Source: Paraburkholderia hiiakae
Lineage (GTDB): Bacteria > Pseudomonadota > Gammaproteobacteria > Burkholderiales > Burkholderiaceae
Direction of reading: 5' to 3'
DNA length: 64,000 nt
NCBI RefSeq assembly: GCF_904848665.1
Contig: NZ_CAJHCQ010000001.1
Coordinates: 744,001 to 808,000, forward strand
The translations under genes and the position numbers were made by a program. Position 1 is the first letter of the stretch. The number at the start of each line of letters is the position of its first letter. The notes beneath the pieces were generated by a model. The model was not told the origin of the DNA, ran no database searches, and saw nothing but the letters and a program-made list of their open reading frames with translations. Positions 1-7,974 of this stretch are shown one piece after another.

Positions 1-717
1 GTCGAGCGCTGCAACCAGTTGCCCGTGCACCCGCGCCATCCGTATGCCGGCGACCTCGTGTTCACGGCGTTCTCGGGCTCGCACCAGGATGCGATCCGCA
101 AGGGCTTCGCGCAGCAACGGCCCGACACCGTTTGGGAAGTGCCCTATCTTCCGATCGATCCCGCTGATCTCGGCCGCAGCTATGACGCCGTGATCCGCGT
201 GAACAGCCAGTCGGGCAAGGGCGGCGCGACGTATCTGCTCGAGCGCGGCATGGGCTTCACGCCGCCGCGCCGCGTGCAGATCGAGTTCAGCCACGCCGTG
301 CAGACCGTCGCCGATACGTCGGGCGAGGAAATCACGGGCGATGCAGTCTGCGCGCTCTTCGCGCGTGAATATTTCGAAACGCGCGGACCGGCCGCCAACA
401 TCGGTCCAGGTCGTGTGCGCTGGGAAGGCCGCGACGTCGCCATGCCGGCTGCCGCGAGCATCGATGAAGCGCATGCGCAAGCTGTGGCCGCCGCAATCGC
501 GGCGATGGCGGGCGAGAGAATTGAAATCACGTCGTTCGAGAGCGAGCGTACGGCGCAGGGCGGCACGGCCGTATTTGTCGGCGCGCGTGTGGGCAGCCAG
601 CCGCTGCGCCACGGCGTGGGCGTGGGCGAAGACGCGGTCCATGCGTGCATTGCGGCAGTGGTCAGCGCGGTGAATCGTGCGGTCTGGACGCAAGCAGATC
701 GGCGCGTGGCGGCCTGA
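1..717 (+). CDS. leuA: 2-isopropylmalate synthase, C-terminal part (5' end outside window)
   Basis: The frame is open from base 1 to the TGA at 715-717, so only the last ~238 codons are present. The start of the visible part ([20 protein letters not shown]) and the following [11 protein letters not shown] stretch match the end of the catalytic and linker region of the long LeuA type. The rest ([21 protein letters not shown] onward) is the LeuA dimer/allosteric domain that senses leucine. The enzyme condenses acetyl-CoA with 2-oxoisovalerate, the first committed step of leucine synthesis. It stands alone here, away from any leuBCD operon. The catalytic HxH metal site lies outside the window, so activity cannot be judged. 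Confidence 0.9.
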   Translation, partial: VERCNQLPVHPRHPYAGDLVFTAFSGSHQDAIRKGFAQQRPDTVWEVPYLPIDPADLGRSYDAVIRVNSQSGKGGATYLLERGMGFTPPRRVQIEFSHAVQTVADTSGEEITGDAVCALFAREYFETRGPAANIGPGRVRWEGRDVAMPAAASIDEAHAQAVAAAIAAMAGERIEITSFESERTAQGGTAVFVGARVGSQPLRHGVGVGEDAVHACIAAVVSAVNRAVWTQADRRVAA

Positions 718-860
718 CGCCCCTCGCACGCGGCAAGGTAAGCAGTTTGACGTTAAGCAGGGAAATCGGCGGGATTGTTGAGCGCCGGCGGCAAAACGGG
801 CCGCCAGCGTGCGCCTGAAACGCCTTAAGCGGCGTTCCAGCGAGTGGACTTACCAGGTCA

Positions 861-1244
861 TCACTCGATCGCGCAACGTGTCGCCTGCCATGCGAGCAGA
901 CGCCAATGCCCCCCTTCCTGCGTCTGGATCGCCGTGTAGGCAATAGGAAAGAGCAGCGCGCCGTTGTTCGCTTCCATCTCGATCAGCACGCGGCCCGAGA
1001 CTACGCAGGCCTCGTTTCCAGCGTGAAGCACGTCCTGCGACTGGATCTCGATCTGGCGGTACCGGCGGCGGCCCGCCGTGATCGCCTCGATGAACTGCTG
1101 TTTGGTCTCGCGTTTGCCGTTGGTGTGGACGAAGGTCGCGTGATCGGACAGCAACTGGTCCAGCGACGTGCCGTCGCCGTCAACCATCGCGCGAAAGCGC
1201 TCGCGCTCAAGTCCGCGAATCGCATCGATTAATTTTGCCGCCAT
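861..1244 (-). CDS. NTF2-like (SnoaL/DUF4440-type) family protein
   Basis: A 127-residue protein of the cone-shaped NTF2 fold size. It begins MAAKLIDAIRGLERERFRAM, has the typical helix followed by LDQLLSDHATFVHTNGKRET, and ends in the strand pair AYTAIQTQEGGHWRLLAWQA. It has no signal peptide or membrane segment. Members of the fold are small enzymes or binding proteins, and nothing here fixes a substrate. It converges with leuA and is divergent from rpoH. A + strand frame over the same bases (906-1232) is a shadow. Family assignment is fairly safe; function is unknown. Confidence 0.75.
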   Translation of the reverse strand: MAAKLIDAIRGLERERFRAMVDGDGTSLDQLLSDHATFVHTNGKRETKQQFIEAITAGRRRYRQIEIQSQDVLHAGNEACVVSGRVLIEMEANNGALLFPIAYTAIQTQEGGHWRLLAWQATRCAIE

Positions 1245-1678
1245 CGCTAGAGCCCCTTGCGCGCCGGCCCGCGCCTGAGCGCAGATCCACGCCGAAGATT
1301 TTCAGCATACGTCTGGCTGAAATTTATACCAGGATTCGGCGCAAGGATACTTGCGATCAAAGACAACGTCTCCATCTATACACCACAAACCATGCGCCCG
1401 GTGAAAACCGCGCATGGCGGTGGCGGCATCCCCATGGCCGCGCCCTGATGTCGCAGCGCAGCACTTTCAGCTTCGTCCGATGTCTATATATTAGGTTCCG
1501 TGGCAATGTCCGAGCGCCGCGTGGCCTGTCGAGAACCCCTGATTCAACCCTTTATTTCCCGCGCCCTCGCGCTGGACGGTTGTCCCGTTCTAGAGTGTTC
1601 CTTCGGCCTGCCCCCCCTGCGCTGGCCTGCGCCGGGCGCGAGGCCCCGCCCCGCTTGGCTGCCGGCGTTTAGTGTAAT

Positions 1679-1702
1679 CTATCGATACAACCATTTCGAT
1701 AG
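1679..1702. repeat. Inverted repeat CTATCGA-N10-TCGATAG upstream of rpoH
   Basis: Two perfect 7-base arms (1679-1685 and 1696-1702) face each other across a 10-base spacer. The right arm ends 13 bases before the proposed -35 of rpoH. The spacing and position suit a dimeric regulator, but I do not recognise the site. Confidence 0.45.
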
Positions 1703-1715
1703 GAACAAAGGAACC

Positions 1716-1744
1716 TTGAAGCCCCTACAGACTCCAAGTATTAG
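1716..1744 (+). promoter_or_regulatory. Candidate sigma70-type promoter of rpoH
   Basis: TTGAAG (1716-1721) and TATTAG (1739-1744) are separated by 17 bases and each match four of six consensus positions. The -10 hexamer runs into the left arm of the CIRCE element, so a repressor bound there would block polymerase. CTTGAA at 1715-1720 also resembles a sigma32 -35, but no good CCCCAT-type -10 follows. Confidence 0.45.
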
Positions 1745-1767
1745 CACTCGGCAATTCAGAGTGCTAA
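1741..1767. promoter_or_regulatory. CIRCE operator (HrcA binding site) before rpoH
   Basis: The sequence is a perfect CIRCE: TTAGCACTC (1741-1749), nine bases, then GAGTGCTAA (1759-1767). CIRCE is the known target of the heat-shock repressor HrcA, most often in front of groESL and dnaK. Here it lies 55 bases before the rpoH start codon and overlaps the predicted -10. HrcA would therefore control the sigma factor that drives the rest of the heat-shock response. hrcA itself is not in the window. Confidence 0.93.
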
Positions 1768-1822
1768 CATCCAGCGTGGAGTCGCTGTCTGACTTTTGCA
1801 AGATTCCTAAGGAGTTCGCTAC

Positions 1823-2758
<936 letters not shown>

Positions 2759-2800
2759 GCACTACGCGTAAGCCTTAGCAGGCCTGAACGCTAAACCGAA

Positions 2801-2832
2801 AACCCCGTTCCCGCGAACGGGGTTTTTCTTTT
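2801..2832 (+). terminator. Rho-independent terminator of rpoH
   Basis: A 10-base stem, AACCCCGTTC (2801-2810) with GAACGGGGTT (2815-2824), closes a CCGC loop and runs into a T-rich tail (TTTTTCTTTT). It lies 43 bases after the rpoH stop. Confidence 0.9.
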
Positions 2833-2959
2833 GCGCGCCCCGCAAGCTGAGCACCTTCGCACCGGCCTCGCTGTTTCCACCCTAAGATGATTTCGAGGTG
2901 GTGAGCCAGAGGCCGCGCCGCGGTCTGGCCTCGCAACGCGTTCGAGGGCACCCGTCGTC

Positions 2960-3262
2960 ATGATCCCGGCTTCCGGTCAACGCCAGCGCACACCGTCGTT
3001 GCTGCGCACGCGCATCCTTCAGTGGATGCGCGGCCCCACCTTCGCGCGCGATATTGCCCTCGTTCTTGTCATCAAGCTCGTCCTGCTGATGGCGCTCAAA
3101 TACGCATTCTTCAATCACCCGCAGGCAGAAGACATGAACATGCCGCCTGCCGCTGTCGCGCAGGCCATCCTGGCCGTGCCCATGACATCAAAGCTCAAGC
3201 CATCCGCGTCCCAACCTCAGACCATGCCGCCACAACGAGGAGACCGTTATGCCCACGATTGA
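2960..3262 (+). CDS. cydP: Putative small subunit of bd oxidase, CydP-type
   Basis: A 100-residue protein with one transmembrane helix (about residues 31-50). The helix sits in the family signature [20 protein letters not shown] followed by AFF. N- and C-terminal parts are polar and disordered. The last 14 bases overlap the start of cydA, indicating translational coupling and a role in the bd oxidase. CydP proteins are recognised mainly by this position and motif; their exact task is uncertain. No cydX-like gene follows cydB, so this may be the only small subunit here. Confidence 0.75.
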   Translation: MIPASGQRQRTPSLLRTRILQWMRGPTFARDIALVLVIKLVLLMALKYAFFNHPQAEDMNMPPAAVAQAILAVPMTSKLKPSASQPQTMPPQRGDRYAHD

Positions 3263-4835
3263 ATCGGTGGAACTCTCGCGTCTTCAGTTCGCCATCACCG
3301 CGCTCTACCACTTCCTCTTCGTGCCGCTCACGCTCGGCCTCTCGTGGCTGCTCGTCATCATGGAGTCCGTCTACGTGATGACCGGCAAGGTGATCTACAA
3401 GGACATGACGCAGTTTTGGGGCAAGCTCTTCGCCATCAACTTCGCGATGGGCGTCACCACCGGCCTCACGATGGAGTTCCAGTTCGGCACCAACTGGTCG
3501 TACTACTCGCACTATGTGGGCGACATTTTCGGCGTGCCGCTCGCCGTGGAAGGGCTCGCGGCGTTCTTCCTCGAATCGACCTTTGTCGGGGTGTTCTTTT
3601 TCGGCTGGAATCGTCTGTCGAAAGGCGCGCATCTCTTCACCACGTTTCTCGTCGCGCTCGGCTCGAATCTTTCCGCGCTGTGGATTCTCATCGCCAACGG
3701 CTGGATGCAGAACCCCGTGGGCGCGGCGTTCAACTACGAAACCATGCGCATGGAACTCACCAACCTGTTCCAGGTGATTTTCAACCCCGTCGCGCAGGTG
3801 AAGTTCGTGCACACGGTTTCGGCCGGCTACGTGACGGCGTCGATGTTCGTGCTCGGCATTTCGTCGTGGTACCTGCTGCGCCGGCGCGACGTGGAGTTCG
3901 CGCTGCGCTCGTTCGCGATCGCCGCGGGCTTCGGCCTGGCGTCCACGCTGTGCGTGCTGATCCTCGGCGACGAATCGGGCTACACCGACGGCGTCGTGCA
4001 GCAGGTCAAGCTCGCCGCCATCGAATCCGAATGGGACACCGCGCCCGCCCCGGCGCCGTTCACGCTGTTCGGCCTGCCTAACCAGAAGGAAGAGCGCACC
4101 GACTACGCGATCCGCATTCCCTGGCTAATGGGCATCATCGCCACGCGCTCGATCGACACACCCGTGATCGGCCTGAAAGACCTGATGGGTCGCGCCGAGG
4201 TGCGCATCCGCAACGGCATGCTCGCGTACGCCGCGCTGCAAAAGATGAAAGAAGGCAGCGCCGACACCGAAACGCGCGACGTGTTCGAAGCGCACAAGGC
4301 CGACCTCGGCTACGGCCTGCTCCTCAAGCGGTTCACGCCGAACGTGGTCGACGCGACCTCCGAGCAGATCAGGGCCGCGTCGAGAACCGCGATACCGCCC
4401 GTTGCACCCGTATTCTGGTCGTTCCGCGTCATGGTGGGTCTCGGCATCTTCTTTCTCGTAACCTTCGTGCTCGCCTTCTGGTTCTGCGCGCAGCGCTCGC
4501 TGCTCAAGGAGAACCGCCGCTGGTTCCTCCGCTGGGCGCTGGTGGCGATCCCGCTGCCGTGGCTCGCCGCCGAGTTCGGCTGGGTCGTCGCGGAAACGGG
4601 CCGCCAGCCGTGGACCATCGCTGAGGTGCTGCCCACGCGCCTTTCGGCTTCGAGCCTCGCGCCCGGCGACGTGATGCTGAGCATCGCGGGCTTCGTGATC
4701 TTCTACACCGTGCTCTTCATCATCGAGATCACGCTGATGTTCAAGTACGCGCGCCTCGGGCCGTCGTCGCTGCACACCGGCCGTTACTTCCACGAGCAGA
4801 CGGCCACGCTGGCGACCGACGGCAAGGTCATGTGA
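3249..4835 (+). CDS. cydA: Cytochrome bd ubiquinol oxidase subunit I
   Basis: At 528 residues it has the length of CydA. It is the heme-bearing membrane subunit that oxidises ubiquinol and passes electrons to oxygen without pumping protons. Visible key residues are His21 (heme b595 ligand by alignment), His188 in [12 protein letters not shown], Lys254 and Glu259 in [11 protein letters not shown] (quinol oxidation loop), and the GRQPW motif. About nine membrane helices are evident. The first 14 bases overlap cydP, and cydB follows after 37 bases, so the three form one operon. No FNR/ANR palindrome was found upstream. Confidence 0.96.
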   Translation: MPTIESVELSRLQFAITALYHFLFVPLTLGLSWLLVIMESVYVMTGKVIYKDMTQFWGKLFAINFAMGVTTGLTMEFQFGTNWSYYSHYVGDIFGVPLAVEGLAAFFLESTFVGVFFFGWNRLSKGAHLFTTFLVALGSNLSALWILIANGWMQNPVGAAFNYETMRMELTNLFQVIFNPVAQVKFVHTVSAGYVTASMFVLGISSWYLLRRRDVEFALRSFAIAAGFGLASTLCVLILGDESGYTDGVVQQVKLAAIESEWDTAPAPAPFTLFGLPNQKEERTDYAIRIPWLMGIIATRSIDTPVIGLKDLMGRAEVRIRNGMLAYAALQKMKEGSADTETRDVFEAHKADLGYGLLLKRFTPNVVDATSEQIRAASRTAIPPVAPVFWSFRVMVGLGIFFLVTFVLAFWFCAQRSLLKENRRWFLRWALVAIPLPWLAAEFGWVVAETGRQPWTIAEVLPTRLSASSLAPGDVMLSIAGFVIFYTVLFIIEITLMFKYARLGPSSLHTGRYFHEQTATLATDGKVM

Positions 4836-4872
4836 TCGACGCGAGATAACGAAAGACGCGAGGGAACACGCC

Positions 4873-6009
4873 ATGGACTACGCAACGCTCAAGTTGATCT
4901 GGTGGGTGCTGATCGGTGTGCTGCTGATCGGCTTTGCGCTTACCGACGGCTTCGACATGGGCGCGGCCGTGCTGCTGCCCTTCGTCGGCAAGAACGACGA
5001 GGAACGCCGTATCGTCATCAACGCGGTGGGCGCGACGTGGGAAGGCAACCAGGTCTGGTTCATCACCGCGGGCGGCGCGATGTTCGCCGCCTGGCCGCTC
5101 GCCTACGCGGCGTCGTTCTCGGGCTTCTACTTCGCGATGCTGCTCGTGCTCTTCTCGCTGTTTTTCCGGCCCGTGGGCTTCGACTATCGCGGCAAGCGCG
5201 TGGACGTGAGATGGCGCCAGGGCTGGGACTGCGGTCTCTTTATCGGCGGCTTCGTGCCCGCGCTCGTGTTTGGCGTGGCGTTCGGCAATCTGCTCCAGGG
5301 CGTACCGTTCGCCTATGACACGGACCTGCGCGTGACGTATCACGGCAGCTTCTTCGCACTCCTCAATCCGTTCGCGCTGATCTGCGGACTGGTGAGCGTT
5401 TGCATGCTCACCGCGCACGGTGCGGCGTTTTTGAAGACGAAGACCGATGGCGTCGTCGCCATGCGCGCCTCGAAGGCGCTGAGGCTCTTCGCGGCGCTCA
5501 CGGTCGTTTTGTTCCTCGTGGCGGGCGCGCTCGTGGCGACGCTCATCGGCGGCTATACCATTACGTCGCCCGCGCCTCTCGATACGGTGGCCAACCCGCT
5601 CCTCAAGAGCGTCGATTCCGGGCCTGGGCTTTGGCTCGCCAACTACGGGCTTTATCCGTGGATGGCGCTCGCCCCTGCCCTGGGTCTGCTCGGCGGCGTG
5701 CTCGCGTTCGCACTCGCGCTCTCACGCTTCGAGCGGCTCGCGTTCCTGAGTACGGGGCTGCAGATCGTCGGCGTGATTCTCACCGCGGGCTTCTCGATGT
5801 TCCCGTTCATCATGCCCTCGTCGCTCGACCCGCGTTCGAGCCTCACGGTCTGGGACGCGACCTCGAGCAAGATGACGCTCGAGATCATGCTCGTTGCCGT
5901 CATCATTTTCCTGCCGATCGTGCTCGGTTATACGGCATGGGTCTATCGCGTCATGCGCGGCAAAATTACCGCTGATGCCATACGGGACAACCATCACACG
6001 TTGTACTAA
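4873..6009 (+). CDS. cydB: Cytochrome bd ubiquinol oxidase subunit II
   Basis: A 378-residue polytopic membrane protein starting [20 protein letters not shown]. The sequence [20 protein letters not shown] is the classic CydB N-terminal motif, followed by the [20 protein letters not shown] segment. It forms the heterodimer with CydA. A bidirectional terminator lies 31 bases after the stop, so the operon ends here and no CydX is encoded. Confidence 0.96.
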   Translation: MDYATLKLIWWVLIGVLLIGFALTDGFDMGAAVLLPFVGKNDEERRIVINAVGATWEGNQVWFITAGGAMFAAWPLAYAASFSGFYFAMLLVLFSLFFRPVGFDYRGKRVDVRWRQGWDCGLFIGGFVPALVFGVAFGNLLQGVPFAYDTDLRVTYHGSFFALLNPFALICGLVSVCMLTAHGAAFLKTKTDGVVAMRASKALRLFAALTVVLFLVAGALVATLIGGYTITSPAPLDTVANPLLKSVDSGPGLWLANYGLYPWMALAPALGLLGGVLAFALALSRFERLAFLSTGLQIVGVILTAGFSMFPFIMPSSLDPRSSLTVWDATSSKMTLEIMLVAVIIFLPIVLGYTAWVYRVMRGKITADAIRDNHHTLY

Positions 6010-6040
6010 GCATCGAAGACGTTGAAAGACGCCAGAAACG

Positions 6041-6070
6041 AAAACGCCGCGGCATGCGCCGCGGCGTTTT
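6041..6070. terminator. Bidirectional terminator between cydB and nagE
   Basis: A perfect 13-base stem (AAAACGCCGCGGC at 6041-6053 with its complement at 6058-6070) around ATGC. The arm sequence supplies a U-tract in both directions, which suits the convergent cydB and nagE. Confidence 0.85.
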
Positions 6071-6092
6071 TCATAGGCATGCAGCGATTCGA

Positions 6093-7856
6093 TTACGCCG
6101 GCTGAAGCGCCAGTTCACGCGCATAACGCGGCGCGGCATCGCCGACCACGATGTGCAGCGTATCCGCCGAGATCCACGCCACGTCGAGCGCGCCGAGCTT
6201 CTCGCGATCCACGGCCGCCGGGTCGCGCACGACCACGCGCAGGCGTGTGGCCGCTACCGCGTCGAGCGAAACGATGTTGGCAACGCCGCCGAACACCGCG
6301 AGCCAGCGCGACGGATTCGGATCGAGCGGACCCTGCGCGACATCCGCGCTCGCGTTCGCCTCACCGGCCGGAACGGCCTGTGCAGCGGGCTGCGCCGCGG
6401 CAACCGGCTTAGCCGCCGCCGCACCGCCGCGTGCGATCTCACCGCGAATTTCATCGGCGATGATATCCGCTTCCGGCCCGATGATGACCTGCACGCTTTC
6501 GCCGCCGCGCTTGAGTACGCCGCGCGCGCCGATTGCCTTCAATGCCGGCTCCGAAACATGCGCCGGATCGGCCACCGAGAGACGCAGACGCGTCGTGCAG
6601 GCATCGACCACCTTGAGGTTGGCCGCGCCGCCCAGCGCATCGATGTAACGCGCAGCACGCGAGAGCGACGCCGCCGTTGCCGCGCCACCAGCCGCCACCT
6701 CAACGCCAGACATCGTCGAGGCGATTGCCGTATCGCCCGCCGAGGCTTCGCGGCCCGGCGTGGGCAAGTTGAAACGGCGAATGAAGTAGCGGAACAGCCC
6801 GTAGTACACGACCGCATAGACCACGCCGAGCGGAATCGCATACCAGCCATGCGTGGAGAGCCCGTAGTTCAGCACGTAGTCGATGAAACCCGCCGAGAAC
6901 GTGAAGCCGAGCTTGATGCCGAGCAGCGAGCAGATTGCCAGCGACAGCCCCGTGAGCACCGCATGGATCGCGTAGAGCACGGGAGCGAGGAACATGAACG
7001 TGAACTCGATCGGCTCAGTCACGCCCGTGAGGAACGAGGTGAGCGCCATCGAAAGCAGCAGGCCGCCCACCATCGCGCGCTTGTCCTTCGGCGCTTCGTG
7101 CAGCATCGCGAGGCACGCTGCCGGCAGGCCGAACATCATCACCGGGAAGAAGCCGGCCATGAAGCTGCCCGCGGTGGGGTCGCCCGCAAAGAAGCGGTGC
7201 AGGTCGCCCGTGACGGCGCCGCCGCCGGCTGCCGGCGTGAACGAGCCGAACACAAACCACACGAGCGAGTTGAGAATGTGATGCAGACCCGTGACGAGCA
7301 AGAGGCGGTTGAGCAAGCCGTACACGAAGGTGCCGATCGCGCCCGCCGTGGTGAGCCAGTGGCCGGCCGTGTCGATCACGCCCTGCACCGGTCCCCACGC
7401 ATAGCCGAACACGATGCCTAGCACCAGACACGTAAGCCCTGTGACGATCGGCACGAAGCGTTTGCCGCCGAAGAACGCGAGAAACTCGGGCAGCTTGATG
7501 TCCTTGAAGCGGTTATAGAGCATGCCCGCGACGACACCGGCCACCACGCCCGACAGCACGCCCATATTGAGCTTGTCGTTGATGTCCTTCATCACGGCGG
7601 TCTGGACCAGATAGCCCAATGCGCCCGCGAGGCCGGCTACGCCGTTGTTGTCCTTCGCGAAGCCCACGGCGATGCCGATCGCAAACAGCAACGGCAGGTT
7701 ATCGAAGATCGCGCCGCCCGCGTCGGCGATGATCTTGATGTTGAGCATGTCGGCCTGGCCGAAGCGTAGCAGGATGCCGGCGACCGGCAGCACTGCGATG
7801 GGAAGCATCAGCGCGCGGCCGAGGCTTTGTATCTTGAGAAACGGATTGCCATCCAT
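6093..7856 (-). CDS. nagE: N-acetylglucosamine-specific PTS permease, EIIC-EIIB-EIIB'
   Basis: A 587-residue membrane permease that imports and phosphorylates N-acetylglucosamine. Residues 1 to about 380 are the EIIC domain (start MDGNPFLKIQSLGRALMLPI; GITGVTEPIEF-like region present as LTGVTEPIEFTFMF). An EIIB domain follows, with the phosphorylated cysteine at about residue 420 in VVDACTTRLRL. A second EIIB-like domain (about 510-580) has AATRLRV where CTTRLR is expected, so its cysteine is replaced by Ala (about residue 535). The start at 7856 is set by GGAGG 8 bases upstream. It is the last gene of the nag operon and lacks EIIA, which NagF provides. Confidence 0.93.
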   Translation of the reverse strand: MDGNPFLKIQSLGRALMLPIAVLPVAGILLRFGQADMLNIKIIADAGGAIFDNLPLLFAIGIAVGFAKDNNGVAGLAGALGYLVQTAVMKDINDKLNMGVLSGVVAGVVAGMLYNRFKDIKLPEFLAFFGGKRFVPIVTGLTCLVLGIVFGYAWGPVQGVIDTAGHWLTTAGAIGTFVYGLLNRLLLVTGLHHILNSLVWFVFGSFTPAAGGGAVTGDLHRFFAGDPTAGSFMAGFFPVMMFGLPAACLAMLHEAPKDKRAMVGGLLLSMALTSFLTGVTEPIEFTFMFLAPVLYAIHAVLTGLSLAICSLLGIKLGFTFSAGFIDYVLNYGLSTHGWYAIPLGVVYAVVYYGLFRYFIRRFNLPTPGREASAGDTAIASTMSGVEVAAGGAATAASLSRAARYIDALGGAANLKVVDACTTRLRLSVADPAHVSEPALKAIGARGVLKRGGESVQVIIGPEADIIADEIRGEIARGGAAAAKPVAAAQPAAQAVPAGEANASADVAQGPLDPNPSRWLAVFGGVANIVSLDAVAATRLRVVVRDPAAVDREKLGALDVAWISADTLHIVVGDAAPRYARELALQPA

Positions 7857-7974
7857 TGAACTGCCTCCAGTCTCTATCTCTTGCTTGACGTGTGGGTGAG
7901 AGAAGCCGGCGCACGATCGCTGCGCACGCCGGCGTGTTTTTAAGGATTGCTTAGGGTAGGTGCAACAGAAGCCA

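Larger units (their letters stand above)
1245..1822. other. Long intergenic region upstream of rpoH
   Basis: This 578-base stretch separates the divergent NTF2-like gene and rpoH. I see no convincing gene in it. Its last 150 bases hold a 7-bp inverted repeat (1679-1702), a sigma70-like promoter (1716-1744) and a CIRCE operator (1741-1767), each listed separately. The first 400 bases are unexplained apart from serving as promoter space for the minus-strand gene. Confidence 0.6.

Noticed and set aside
2833..2959. FNR/ANR box before the cyd operon
   Set aside because: I looked for TTGAT-N4-ATCAA and close variants between the rpoH terminator and cydP and saw none.
6054..7421. Long + strand open frame of 455 codons opposite nagE
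   Set aside because: It is Arg/His-rich, has no family feature and lies entirely antisense to the well-supported nagE; a shadow of GC-rich third codon positions.
7905..7937. Terminator between nagF and nagE
   Set aside because: GCCGGCG/CGCCGGC with GTTTTT forms a terminator only on the + strand, opposite to the operon; on the minus strand there is no U-tract.
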